Below are positions 44,412 to 52,474 of a stretch of 64,000 nt of DNA, piece by piece. The DNA is from Streptomyces sp. NBS 14/10 (GTDB lineage: Bacteria; Actinomycetota; Actinomycetes; Streptomycetales; Streptomycetaceae). The DNA is taken from the NCBI RefSeq assembly GCF_002224125.1, contig NZ_NCSM01000042.1:127223-191222 (forward strand), in the 5' to 3' direction. Both the position numbers and the translations under genes were made by a program. The stretch's first letter is position 1; each line of letters starts with the position of its first letter. The notes beneath the pieces are model-generated. The model did not search any database. It saw only the letters and a list, made by a program, of their open reading frames with translations, and was not told the origin of the DNA.

Positions 44412-44438
44412 GTCGAGCTCCGGTCGAGCTCCGGTCGA
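44412..44438. repeat. Tandem 11-bp repeat
   Basis: GTCGAGCTCCG at 44412-44422 and 44423-44433, then a partial copy GTCGA, in the divergent promoter region. Confidence 0.85.
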
Positions 44439-44455
44439 CAGGAACCAACCTAGCG

Positions 44456-44491
44456 CAAATGGTTGACAGGTAGACCGGTTGCGGTCATCGT
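44456..44491 (+). promoter_or_regulatory. Promoter with operator site B, upstream of the ABC importer
   Basis: A -35 box TTGACA (44463-44468) with a poor -10 (CATCGT, 44486-44491) after 17 bp. The stretch 44456-44473 (CAAATGGTTGACAGGTAG) matches site D at 14 of 18 bases and has the -35 box at the same offset, so a repressor bound here would cover the promoter. Confidence 0.6.
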
Positions 44492-44605
44492 CTTCGAAAC
44501 CAACGGGAGCAGCGCCGACGCCCTCACACCGGCGGATTCAGCCGCCGGGTTCGGTGCTCTCGACGCAGCTGACAGCGCCGTCGCGCCCATACGAGAAGAG
44601 CCCCC

Positions 44606-45778
44606 ATGTTTTCCACCCGTTTCGGCCGCGTAGCCGCAGCGGAACCCGATCTCAGGCCGTCGCGCCGCGGCGTTCTGCGCGGCACCGCCGGCGCCTGCGC
44701 CCTCGCCGTCACCGGCGGCGCGCTCAGCGGCTGTACCACCACGGATGCGAACGCCGCCGCGCAGCCGAACCCCGGCTACTACCCCGCCTCGTACGAGAAG
44801 ATCGTCGACGCCTCGCGCCGCGAGAAGAAGCTCCTCATCTACTCGAACACCTCGCAGACCGCCTGGCAGCCGATCTTCGATGCCTTCACGGACCACTACC
44901 CGTGGCTGGCGGACATCCGGGCCACCAACCTCGGCAGCTCCGCCGTCTACGAGCGGTACTACAGCGAGGCCGCCACCGGCGGCTCCCCCGCCGACCTGCT
45001 GGTCTCCAACGGCGGACCCCTCTGGGGGGACTACGCCAAGCGCAAACTGGCCGCCGACTACACCTCGCCGGAGAAGGGCCACCTGCCGGACTGGGCCGAG
45101 ATGATGTCCGGCGTCTGGGTGTTCTCCACCGACCCCGTGGTCGTCCTGTACAACCGCAAGACCCTCGACGCGTCCCAGTACCCCAAGGGCCTCGTCTCCC
45201 TGGCGGACATCGCCGAGGCCAAGCCGTCCCGCTTCCGCGGCAAGTTCGGCGTGTACGACCCCAGCAACGCCTACGGATACTCCACCAACCAGGGCTACAC
45301 CAGCACGGTCGCGGGCGGCTGGGAGACCTTCGCCCGCATCCTGCCCTTCGCCCGGGCGGACCACTCGTCGGGCACGCTCGTGGAGAAGGTCGTCTCGGGC
45401 GAGTACGACGCCTCGTTCAACCTCAGCGGCGGTGTGGCCGTACCGGCCGCCGAGGGCAGCGGCGGCCTGCTCGGCTGGTCGTACTGCGCCGAGGGGACCG
45501 TCGTCGTCCCCCGTGCGGCGTCGATCGTCAAAACGGCGCCGCACGCCAACGCCGCGCGCCTCTTCGTCGACTTCCTGCTCTCCGCCGAGGGCCAGGCCAC
45601 GGTCGCCAAGGGCGGTCTGACGCCGTACCGGGAGGGCGTGGCGCAGGACGACACCGACAGCCTCCAGGACATCCGGCGCAAGCTCGGCTCCGACCGCGTG
45701 CACCTCTACCGCTACACCGAGGTGCCGGAGGAGACACAGGACAAGTACCTCGCGCGCTGGGAGAAGGCCATGGGCTGA
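44606..45778 (+). CDS. ABC transporter substrate-binding lipoprotein (Fe3+/2-AEP-like class)
   Basis: 390 residues. A twin-arginine lipoprotein signal (SRRGVLRGTAGACALAVTGG and lipobox ALSGC) precedes a class II binding protein fold of the FbpA/AfuA type (LLIYSNTSQTAWQPIF, YNRKTLDASQYPKGLVSLAD). The family binds iron, 2-aminoethylphosphonate, polyamines or other small anions. Given its regulation together with acid-sugar enzymes, a small carboxylate is likely here. First gene of a three-gene importer operon. Confidence 0.85.
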   Translation: MFSTRFGRVAAAEPDLRPSRRGVLRGTAGACALAVTGGALSGCTTTDANAAAQPNPGYYPASYEKIVDASRREKKLLIYSNTSQTAWQPIFDAFTDHYPWLADIRATNLGSSAVYERYYSEAATGGSPADLLVSNGGPLWGDYAKRKLAADYTSPEKGHLPDWAEMMSGVWVFSTDPVVVLYNRKTLDASQYPKGLVSLADIAEAKPSRFRGKFGVYDPSNAYGYSTNQGYTSTVAGGWETFARILPFARADHSSGTLVEKVVSGEYDASFNLSGGVAVPAAEGSGGLLGWSYCAEGTVVVPRAASIVKTAPHANAARLFVDFLLSAEGQATVAKGGLTPYREGVAQDDTDSLQDIRRKLGSDRVHLYRYTEVPEETQDKYLARWEKAMG

Positions 45779-45867
45779 CCCGCCCGCCCGTCACCCACCG
45801 CCCTTCGCCGCCGTCACCACCGGCACTGCCGGCAGCACCGGCATCGTCATCCTCGTACGGAGTCGCC

Positions 45868-47643
45868 ATGGCCACTCAGACACCCCCGGCGCCCACCCCG
45901 CCACGCACCTTGCGGGCGGGCGAGCTGGGCACACCGCACTACCGGCGCCTGTTCGGCGCCGGCCGTGAAGTCACCATCCACTGGCTGACGTTCCTCGTCA
46001 CCGCCGCGCTCGTGCTCGCCCCGGTCCTCCCGATCCTCTACCAGTCGGTCCGCAACCAGCCGCTGTACGCCGCGGGCGGGGCTTTCACCCTGTCGAACTA
46101 CGTCCACCTCTTCACCGAGGCGGAGTTCGGCACGATCATCCTCAACACCCTGCTCTTCGCCGTGCTGACCACGGTGTTCGCCCTCGCGATAGCCATCCCG
46201 ATGGCGATCCTGCTGGAGCGGACGAAGTTCCCCGCGGCCCGGCTGATCGGCCAGGTGCTGCGCTGGCCGATCTACATCTCCCCGCTCGTCCTGGCCTTCG
46301 GCTGGATCGTGGTCTACGGCCCGGCCGGGTTTCTGACGACCGCGCTGCGCCAGGGCATGGGCTGGGTGCCGTGGAACCTCTACTCGCTGCCCGGTATGGC
46401 CTTCGTCGAGGCCGTCGCCCAGGTCCCCGTCGCGTATCTCTTCTGCGCCAACGCGCTCGCGGCGTCGGACACCTCGCTGGAGAACGCGGCCCGCACCGTG
46501 GGCGCTGGGCCGATGCGCATCCTGCGGTCCATCGTCGTCCCCATGCTGCGGCCGCCGGTGCTCTACGCCGGGCTGCTCATCTTCGGCACGGCGGTCGAGA
46601 CCCTTTCCATCCCGCTGATCCTCGGCCAACCGTCGGAGATCACCCTCTTCTCCAGCTTCCTCTACGAGCAGGGCATCGACGCCGTCAGCCCGGACTACGG
46701 CCTCCTCGGCGCGGCCTCCACCTTCATGCTGGTGACCACCGTGGGCCTGGTCGTGGTGCAGGCGCGGCTGCTCAAGCACGCCCAGCGGTTCGTCTCGGTG
46801 CGCGGCAAGGCGACCCGTTCGAACCTTCTGGACATCGGGGGCTGGAAATGGGCGGGCTTCGCCTTCGTGGGGGTGTACATCGTCTTCGGCGCCCTGCTGC
46901 CGATGATCGCGCTGATCATGCGCGCGTTCACCTCACTGCTCACCCCGCTGGTGAACCCGCTGAATCTGCTGACCCTCGACAACTTCCGGCTGATCTTCTC
47001 CTACGCGCCCTACACCGAGTCGATCACCAACAGCATCACCGTGGCCTTCATCGGCGCGGTCGCCGTGACCGTGTTCGGCACCATCGTGGTCCTGGTGTCC
47101 CGCCGCTCCGACTTCCGGCTGGCCCGGCTGCTGGAGACCACCGCGCAGTCCCCGCACGCGGTGCCGGGGCTCATCATCGGCATCGGCTTCTTCTGGGCCT
47201 TCGCCTGGATGCCCGGCGGGGACGCGATCCGCGGCACGCTGCTCGCGCTGGTCATCGCCTTCGGGGTACGGGCCCTGCCGTCGGCGTACGGGGCCATCTC
47301 ACCGGCGACCATGCAACTGGGCAGCGAGCTCGACAACGCCGCCCGGGTCGCCGGAGCCGACTGGTGGCGCACCGTCTCCCGGATCCTGCTGCGCCTGCTG
47401 GTGCCCGCGATGCTCGCCTCCTTCCTGCTCATCTGGACCCAGATGATCCGCGAGTACGCGCCCGCCATGTTCCTCGCGGGGGCCGAGTCCCAGGTCATCG
47501 GCACCACCGCCATCGATCTGTGGACCCAGGGCGAGACCGGCTCCGTCGCCGCGCTCGCCACCCTGCAGATCGCCGTCACCGCCGTCGTCGCCGGCCTGGC
47601 CGGACTCCTGCTGAAGGGCAAGAAGGAGAAGAGCAATGCCTGA
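45868..47643 (+). CDS. ABC transporter permease, fused double-domain (FbpB type)
   Basis: 591 residues with two binding-protein-dependent permease domains in one chain, about 12 helices. EAA loops occur at about residues 205-225 (SLENAARTVGAGPMRILRSI) and 485-505 (ELDNAARVAGADWWRTVSRI). ATG 45868 has GGAG five bases upstream; the open frame extends far upstream but overlaps the binding protein gene. Such fused permeases go with FbpA-like binding proteins and act with one ATPase dimer. Confidence 0.9.
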   Translation: MATQTPPAPTPPRTLRAGELGTPHYRRLFGAGREVTIHWLTFLVTAALVLAPVLPILYQSVRNQPLYAAGGAFTLSNYVHLFTEAEFGTIILNTLLFAVLTTVFALAIAIPMAILLERTKFPAARLIGQVLRWPIYISPLVLAFGWIVVYGPAGFLTTALRQGMGWVPWNLYSLPGMAFVEAVAQVPVAYLFCANALAASDTSLENAARTVGAGPMRILRSIVVPMLRPPVLYAGLLIFGTAVETLSIPLILGQPSEITLFSSFLYEQGIDAVSPDYGLLGAASTFMLVTTVGLVVVQARLLKHAQRFVSVRGKATRSNLLDIGGWKWAGFAFVGVYIVFGALLPMIALIMRAFTSLLTPLVNPLNLLTLDNFRLIFSYAPYTESITNSITVAFIGAVAVTVFGTIVVLVSRRSDFRLARLLETTAQSPHAVPGLIIGIGFFWAFAWMPGGDAIRGTLLALVIAFGVRALPSAYGAISPATMQLGSELDNAARVAGADWWRTVSRILLRLLVPAMLASFLLIWTQMIREYAPAMFLAGAESQVIGTTAIDLWTQGETGSVAALATLQIAVTAVVAGLAGLLLKGKKEKSNA

Positions 47644-48730
47644 GCTGGTCGTCGAGAATCTCAAGAAGTCCTTCGCCGGCAACTCCGTGCTGGAGGACAT
47701 CAACTTCACCGTCGCCGACGGCGAGTTCTTCACCCTGCTGGGCCCGTCGGGCTGCGGCAAGTCCACCACCCTCGCCTGTGTGGCGGGCCTGGAACACCCC
47801 GATTCCGGCACCATACGCGTCGGTGACCGCGTGTTCTTCGACGGCGATCCGCGCTCCGCGGTGCCGCCGGAGGGCCGCAACCTGGGGCTGGTCTTCCAGT
47901 CGTACGCGCTGTGGCCGCATATGACCATCGCCGACAACCTCGCCCTGCCGCTGAAGCTGCGCAAGGTCTCCAAGGCCGAGCAGAAGCGCCTGATCGACGA
48001 CGCGCTCGACAAGGTCGACATGCTGCATCTGCGCGACCGCTATCCGCATCAGCTCTCCGGCGGCCAGCAGCAGCGCGTCGCCCTCGCCCGCGGCATCGTC
48101 TACGCCCCGGGGGTACTGCTGCTGGATGAGCCGCTGTCCAACCTGGACGCCAAGATGCGTGACCAGGCCCGTATGTGGCTCAAGGCGCTGCAGCGCGAGG
48201 TCGGCATCACCACGGTGTATGTCACCCACGACCAGATCGAGGCCATGTCCCTGTCCGACCGGATCGCCGTGTTCATGCACGGCCGCCTCCAGCAGGTGGG
48301 CACCCCGACCGAGATCTACGAGACCCCGGCCACCCCGGAGGTCGCGGGCTTCATCGGCCGGTGCAATCTGCTGGAGGGCCGGATCGACGGGGCTCCGGCG
48401 GAGGGCAGGACGGTCCGGGTCGAACTCGGCACGACCGGCCGCCACTTGGAGGTCGTACGGACGCAGGGCGTCAGGGAGGGCCAGAGCGCGACCGTGGGAC
48501 TGCGCTCCGAACGCATCACGCTCGCCGAGCGGGCGGATGTGGCCGGGGACGGGGTCAATGTGCTCCGGGCGGAGATCAGGCAGTGTTCCTACACGGGAGC
48601 CCGCTTCGAGTACCAACTCGCCGTCGGCGACCTCGACATCCACGCCGAGAGCTCCATCCGCCACGAGGGACACGAGATCAATCTGCTCATCCGGCCCGAG
48701 GACTGCCTCCTCTACCCGGTGGCGGGCTGA
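47636..48730 (+). CDS. ABC transporter ATP-binding protein (PotA/FbpC type)
   Basis: 364 residues. Walker A GPSGCGKST, Q-loop FQSYALWPHM, signature LSGGQQQRVALARG, Walker B VLLLDEPLSNLDA and the switch His (VTHDQIEAM) are all present, followed by a TOBE domain (about 245-360). It overlaps the permease gene by 8 bp, with AAGGAG before ATG 47636. It energises the importer encoded by the two preceding genes. Confidence 0.93.
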   Translation: MPELVVENLKKSFAGNSVLEDINFTVADGEFFTLLGPSGCGKSTTLACVAGLEHPDSGTIRVGDRVFFDGDPRSAVPPEGRNLGLVFQSYALWPHMTIADNLALPLKLRKVSKAEQKRLIDDALDKVDMLHLRDRYPHQLSGGQQQRVALARGIVYAPGVLLLDEPLSNLDAKMRDQARMWLKALQREVGITTVYVTHDQIEAMSLSDRIAVFMHGRLQQVGTPTEIYETPATPEVAGFIGRCNLLEGRIDGAPAEGRTVRVELGTTGRHLEVVRTQGVREGQSATVGLRSERITLAERADVAGDGVNVLRAEIRQCSYTGARFEYQLAVGDLDIHAESSIRHEGHEINLLIRPEDCLLYPVAG

Positions 48731-48784
48731 TCCGCGTCTGCCCGCCGGCGGGGGCCGGGCGCGGCGTCCGGCCCCCTCATTGGC

Positions 48785-48821
48785 CAACCGGTTAACCGGA
48801 TTGGCCCATAGGTCATAGAAT
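48785..48821 (+). promoter_or_regulatory. Promoter with operator site C, upstream of GntR paralogue 2
   Basis: The stretch from 48785 reads CAACCGGTTAACCGG followed by ATTG, 16 of 18 matches to site A, with a perfect core palindrome CCGGTTAACCGG (48788-48799). The -35 box TTAACC (48792-48797) lies inside it and a good -10, TAGAAT (48816-48821), follows after 18 bp. This indicates autoregulation. Confidence 0.7.
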
Positions 48822-48856
48822 TCAGCCATCACGTCATGACAGAAGTGAGGAATTCA

Positions 48857-49570
48857 ATGGCCGAACTCGCCAGGATCACGGTCGAGCCGCGGGAGCCGCT
48901 GGCCGCCGAGGTGTCCCGCCGCCTGATCGAGTATCTGATGTCAGGCGAGGTGCAGCCGGGCGACCGCATCCCCTCCGAGCGGCAGCTCACCGAGATGCTG
49001 GGGGTGAACCGGCCCACCGTGCGCGAGGCGATCAAGTCGCTGGGCTTCCTCGGCCTGCTGGAGATCCGCCAGTCCAGCGGGACGTACTTCCGGGGCACCG
49101 ACTCCGCCGTGCTCTACCGCCTGTTCGAACTGGGCCTGGTGCTCGGCGAGCGGGGCGCCCGGGACATGGTGCGGGCCCGCGCGGAGCTCGAGGTCGTCGT
49201 GGCGGGCCTGGCCGCACAGGCCCGTGACAGTTCGGGCGTCGAGCTGCTGCGCGCCCGGCTGGCCGCCATGCGGGAGTGCCCGGACGAGGCGTTCCCCGAG
49301 GCGGACACGGCCTTCCACGCGGCACTGGCGGAGCTGGCCGGCAACACGGTGCTGCGGGACATGCTCAAGGGCATGCGGGCGATGATCCAGCGCGGCTGGG
49401 TGCAGCGCACCGGCGCCGTACGGTCCCGGGAGGTGGCCTACGCCGACCATGTGCCCATCTTCGAAGCGGTCGAGAAGGGTGACACCGAGGCCGCCCGCGC
49501 GGCGATGGCCCGGCACATGGACGGGGCGTCCCAGCGACTGATGGAAGCCCTCGAACAGCGCCAGGCATAG
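48857..49570 (+). CDS. GntR/FadR-type regulator (FCD domain), paralogue 2
   Basis: 237 residues with the same plan as paralogue 1: winged helix (QPGDRIPSERQLTEMLGVNR, PTVREAIKSLGFLGLLEIRQ) then an FCD domain (EADTAFHAAL, YADHVPIFEAVEKGD). GAGG six bases before ATG 48857 supports this start; an ATG at 48836 is in frame but has no ribosome site. Preceded by operator site C and followed by site D in front of the acid-sugar operon, it is the likely repressor of that operon. Confidence 0.9.
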   Translation: MAELARITVEPREPLAAEVSRRLIEYLMSGEVQPGDRIPSERQLTEMLGVNRPTVREAIKSLGFLGLLEIRQSSGTYFRGTDSAVLYRLFELGLVLGERGARDMVRARAELEVVVAGLAAQARDSSGVELLRARLAAMRECPDEAFPEADTAFHAALAELAGNTVLRDMLKGMRAMIQRGWVQRTGAVRSREVAYADHVPIFEAVEKGDTEAARAAMARHMDGASQRLMEALEQRQA

Positions 49571-49579
49571 CCGGTTCAG

Positions 49580-49606
49580 GGGCCGCCGGACACGTTCCAG
49601 CGGCCC
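49580..49606 (+). terminator. Hairpin after GntR paralogue 2
   Basis: GGGCCGC (49580-49586) pairs with GCGGCCC (49600-49606), just after the GntR stop codon and before operator site D. No T-tract. Confidence 0.5.
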
Positions 49607-49624
49607 TCGGCATTCCCATAAGAT

Positions 49625-49660
49625 CAACCGGTTGACCGGTTGACCAGATACTTCTAGAGT
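49625..49660 (+). promoter_or_regulatory. Promoter with operator site D, acid-sugar operon
   Basis: CAACCGGTTGACCGGTTG (49625-49642) overlaps a -35 box TTGACC (49632-49637); a -10-like TAGAGT (49655-49660) follows after exactly 17 bp. The operator differs from the perfect palindrome at one central base. Confidence 0.75.
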
Positions 49661-49714
49661 GGCGGCACGGGACCCTTCCCGGTCCCCGTCTACCGGAAGA
49701 GGTAAGAACCCCCG

Positions 49715-50425
49715 GTGATCGAATCCCATCCTCTGGTCGCCATGATCCATGCCGTACCGACCGGAGCCCGTATCGCCCAGCAGGCGTTCGCGCGAGAGTT
49801 CCCCCAGGCCACGGTCTGGAACGTGCTGGACGACCGGCTTCTCGACGACGCCCGCGACGCCGGCGGGCTCACCGAAGCGCTGCGCCGGCGCATGCTCCGG
49901 CTGATCGGGCACACCATGGACGGCGGCGCCCACGGCCTGCTGCTGACCTGCTCCTCCTACGGGGAAGTGGTGGACACCGCCCGCGCGCTGTGGGACGTGC
50001 CCGTCCTCAAGTCCGACGAGGCCCTGTTCAAGGCCGCCCTGGCCGGCCCGTTCGAGCGCATCGCCGTCGTCGCCTCCACCCCACCCGCCGTTCCGGCGGC
50101 CGTGGCCCAGCTCGAAGCGCTCATCCCGATGGTGCGGCGCGACCGGCCGGTCGACCTCGTGACCGCGCTGAGCGAGGCCGCGGCCGACGCGGACACGCCG
50201 GAGGCGACCGCCCGCCATCTCGCCGATGCCCTGACGGCCGCCGACGCCGCCGACGCCGACGCGGTGCTGCTGGCCCAGTACTCCCTGGCCCCGGCCCGGG
50301 ACGCGCTGGCCGAGCTGCTGGAGGTCCCCGTACTCGACGGTGCCGGCGCCGCCGCCCGGGAACTGCGTGGACTGCTCATCCCCGATACGGGGCAGCCCGC
50401 CCCCGCCGCGGCGGTCGCGCCATGA
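49715..50425 (+). CDS. Asp/Glu/hydantoin racemase-superfamily protein with one catalytic Cys
   Basis: 236 residues from GTG 49715. The first catalytic cysteine is present (LLLTCSSYGE), but the second half has VLLAQYSLAPARDAL where racemases carry the second cysteine, so a two-base racemase mechanism is unlikely. Relatives include maleate isomerase, arylmalonate decarboxylase and uncharacterised members in acid-sugar operons. It is the first gene of the five-gene operon and overlaps the next by ATGA. Its step in the pathway is unknown. Confidence 0.75.
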   Translation: MIESHPLVAMIHAVPTGARIAQQAFAREFPQATVWNVLDDRLLDDARDAGGLTEALRRRMLRLIGHTMDGGAHGLLLTCSSYGEVVDTARALWDVPVLKSDEALFKAALAGPFERIAVVASTPPAVPAAVAQLEALIPMVRRDRPVDLVTALSEAAADADTPEATARHLADALTAADAADADAVLLAQYSLAPARDALAELLEVPVLDGAGAAARELRGLLIPDTGQPAPAAAVAP

Positions 50426-51300
50426 CCGCGCCCCTGTCCTGGCCGCTGGCCTACCCGGTCGCCGGCGACGACTGCCGTTCGCCCGTGGCGCTCGGCTTCG
50501 ACGCACCGTTCGCCGAAGCCGTCCGGCAGCTGGCCGAACTCGGGTACGACGGCCTCGAAGTCCAGGTCCGTGAGACCAGTGCGCGCGACGCCGATGCCAT
50601 GCGCCAAACCGCCGAGCGCAGCGGGCTGAAGGTCCTCGGTGTCGCCACTGGCCCCATCGCCGCGCAGGACCATCTGACGCTGACCGACCCCTCGCCGGAC
50701 GTACGCCGCCACGCGCTCGACCGGCTGCTGGGCGCGGCCCGCCTCGCCGGGGCCCTCGGTGTTCCGCTCACCCTCGGCCAGGTCCGCGGCACCTTTCTGC
50801 CGGGTCTTGAGGATGTACAGCGGACCTGGGCCGAACGCGCCGTCAAGCAGCTGGCGTACGAAGCGGCCGCCCGCGGCAGCCGACTGCTGCTCGAACCGCA
50901 GTCACGTACCAACACCTCCCTGTGGCACACCCCCGACCAGGCCCGTGCCGCCGTTGCCGCGCTCGGCGCACCGGTCGGTCTTGTGCTGGACACCCATCAC
51001 CTCGAAGCCGAGGGCGTCGATGCCGTCCAGGCCGTCGCTGACCACGCCCCGCTGACCGGCTGTGCGCAGTTCGCGGCGCCGGGCACACGGGGCCCGCTGA
51101 CCGTCGGCGACCACCGGCTGCCCGCCCTGCTGCGCGCCCTGCGCGAGGGCGGCTTCGCCGGGTGGCTGACGCCGGAACACACCCAGGGCGGCGACAGCTT
51201 CAAGGCCGCCGCCCGGTCCCGGGCGGCCCTCGCCGATGCCGCCGGCGCCCTGACCCCGCACCCCGTACCGACTGTTTTCCAGAGAGGAACCGCACCATGA
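50422..51300 (+). CDS. TIM-barrel sugar isomerase (AP-endonuclease family 2 / OtnI-like)
   Basis: 292 residues of the xylose-isomerase-like barrel. Expected metal ligands appear as Glu in LLLEPQSRTNTS, Asp/His in VLDTHHLEAEG, and Glu in WLTPEHTQGGD. The fold is that of hydroxypyruvate isomerase and OtnI, which converts 2-oxo-tetronate to 3-oxo-tetronate. Its place between a hydroxyacid dehydrogenase and a DUF1537 kinase supports that role. ATGA overlaps link it to both neighbours. Confidence 0.78.
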   Translation: MTAPLSWPLAYPVAGDDCRSPVALGFDAPFAEAVRQLAELGYDGLEVQVRETSARDADAMRQTAERSGLKVLGVATGPIAAQDHLTLTDPSPDVRRHALDRLLGAARLAGALGVPLTLGQVRGTFLPGLEDVQRTWAERAVKQLAYEAAARGSRLLLEPQSRTNTSLWHTPDQARAAVAALGAPVGLVLDTHHLEAEGVDAVQAVADHAPLTGCAQFAAPGTRGPLTVGDHRLPALLRALREGGFAGWLTPEHTQGGDSFKAAARSRAALADAAGALTPHPVPTVFQRGTAP

Positions 51301-52382
51301 GCAGCACCACCTACCGCCTCGGCGTCCTGGAGGGCGACGGTATCGGCCCCGAGATCGTCCCTTCCTCCGTCGAGATCGCCGCCGCCGCTGCCCAGGCGGC
51401 CGGCGTCTCCGTCGACTGGGTGCCCCTGCCGCTGGGCGCCACCGCGATCGAGTCGCACGGCACCCCCGTTCCCGATGAGACAAGGGAGGCCCTGGCCGGT
51501 CTGGACGGCTGGTATCTCGGCCCGCACGACTCCGTCAGCTACCCCGAGCCGCACAAGTCCGCCCTCAACCCCTCGGGCACCCTGCGCAAGCACTTCAAGC
51601 TGTTCGCCAATATCCGCCCCGCCAAGAGCTTCCCCGGCGCGAAGGCCGTCTGCGACAGCGCCGACCTGGTCATCGTCCGAGAGAACACCGAAGGGTTCTA
51701 CGCCGACCGCAACACCTTCGCGGGCACGGGCGAGTTCATGCCCACCCCCGATACGGCGATCATGATGGGTATCGTCACCCGCGCGGCCACCGAACGGGTC
51801 GCCCGCGTCGCCTTCGACCTGGCCCGTTCGCGCCGTAAGAAGCTCACCATCGTCCACAAGGCCAACGTCCTCAAGCTCACCACCGGCCTGTTCCGCACCG
51901 TGTGCCAGGAAGTCGCCCAGGACTACCCGGACATCGAGGTGGACGACTTCCACATCGACGCCATGACCGTGCATCTGGTGCGCCGGGCCCAGGACTTCGA
52001 TGTCATCGTCACGGAGAACATGTTCGGCGACATCCTCTCCGACCTGGCCGGCGAGATCTCCGGCTCGCTGGGCACCGCCCCGTCCATCAACGCCTCCGCC
52101 ACCACCGCCATGGCCCAGGCGTCCCACGGCTCCGCCCCCGACATCGCCGGGCAGAACATCGCCAACCCGGTCGCCATGATCCTCTCCGGCGCGATGCTGT
52201 TCGAGTGGCTGGCCGCCAAGCACGGCGACGAGGCGCTGGCCACGACCGCGAAGCTCATCGAGGCGGGTGTGGCCGATGCCATCGCCGCCGGTATCTCCAC
52301 CCGTGACCTCGGGGGCACCGCCTCCACCACCGAGTTCACCGCCGCCGTCATCAAGGCCGTCACCGCCGCCGGCCGGCACTGA
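51297..52382 (+). CDS. Isopropylmalate/tartrate dehydrogenase-family NAD-dependent decarboxylating-type dehydrogenase
   Basis: 361 residues with the beta-decarboxylating dehydrogenase fold: LGVLEGDGIGPEIV, the substrate loop SGTLRKHFKLFANIRP, RENTEGFYADR, HKANVLKLT, and metal ligands in FHIDAMTVHLV and VTENMFGDILSDLAGEISGS. Family members oxidise isopropylmalate, isocitrate, D-malate or tartrate; here a C4 sugar acid such as threonate or erythronate is the likely substrate. Using this fold in the dehydrogenase slot, normally filled by an LtnD/DenD-type enzyme, is notable. Confidence 0.85.
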   Translation: MSSTTYRLGVLEGDGIGPEIVPSSVEIAAAAAQAAGVSVDWVPLPLGATAIESHGTPVPDETREALAGLDGWYLGPHDSVSYPEPHKSALNPSGTLRKHFKLFANIRPAKSFPGAKAVCDSADLVIVRENTEGFYADRNTFAGTGEFMPTPDTAIMMGIVTRAATERVARVAFDLARSRRKKLTIVHKANVLKLTTGLFRTVCQEVAQDYPDIEVDDFHIDAMTVHLVRRAQDFDVIVTENMFGDILSDLAGEISGSLGTAPSINASATTAMAQASHGSAPDIAGQNIANPVAMILSGAMLFEWLAAKHGDEALATTAKLIEAGVADAIAAGISTRDLGGTASTTEFTAAVIKAVTAAGRH

Positions 52383-52393
52383 CCCATCGTGCC

Positions 52394-52422
52394 CCGGGGC
52401 GGGCCCGCGCCGCCCGCCCCGG
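52394..52422 (+). terminator. Intercistronic GC hairpin between dehydrogenase and kinase genes
   Basis: An 11-bp perfect stem, CCGGGGCGGGC (52394-52404) and GCCCGCCCCGG (52412-52422), with a 7-nt loop, 11 bp after the dehydrogenase stop. It may attenuate transcription or protect the upstream mRNA rather than end the operon. Confidence 0.6.
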
Positions 52423-52429
52423 CCCCCAT

Positions 52430-52451
52430 GCTCCATCAGCGCTCCATCAGC
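52430..52451. repeat. Tandem duplication of 11 bp
   Basis: GCTCCATCAGC occurs twice in direct succession, between the hairpin and the kinase ribosome site. Confidence 0.85.
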
Positions 52452-52474
52452 ACGTCCGAGGAGAGACCACGACC

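Noticed and set aside
43533..44453. Plus-strand open frame beginning at the TTG after operator site A
   Set aside because: It is the antisense shadow of GntR paralogue 1; only its first bases look like a genuine start region, so it is treated as a possible relic.
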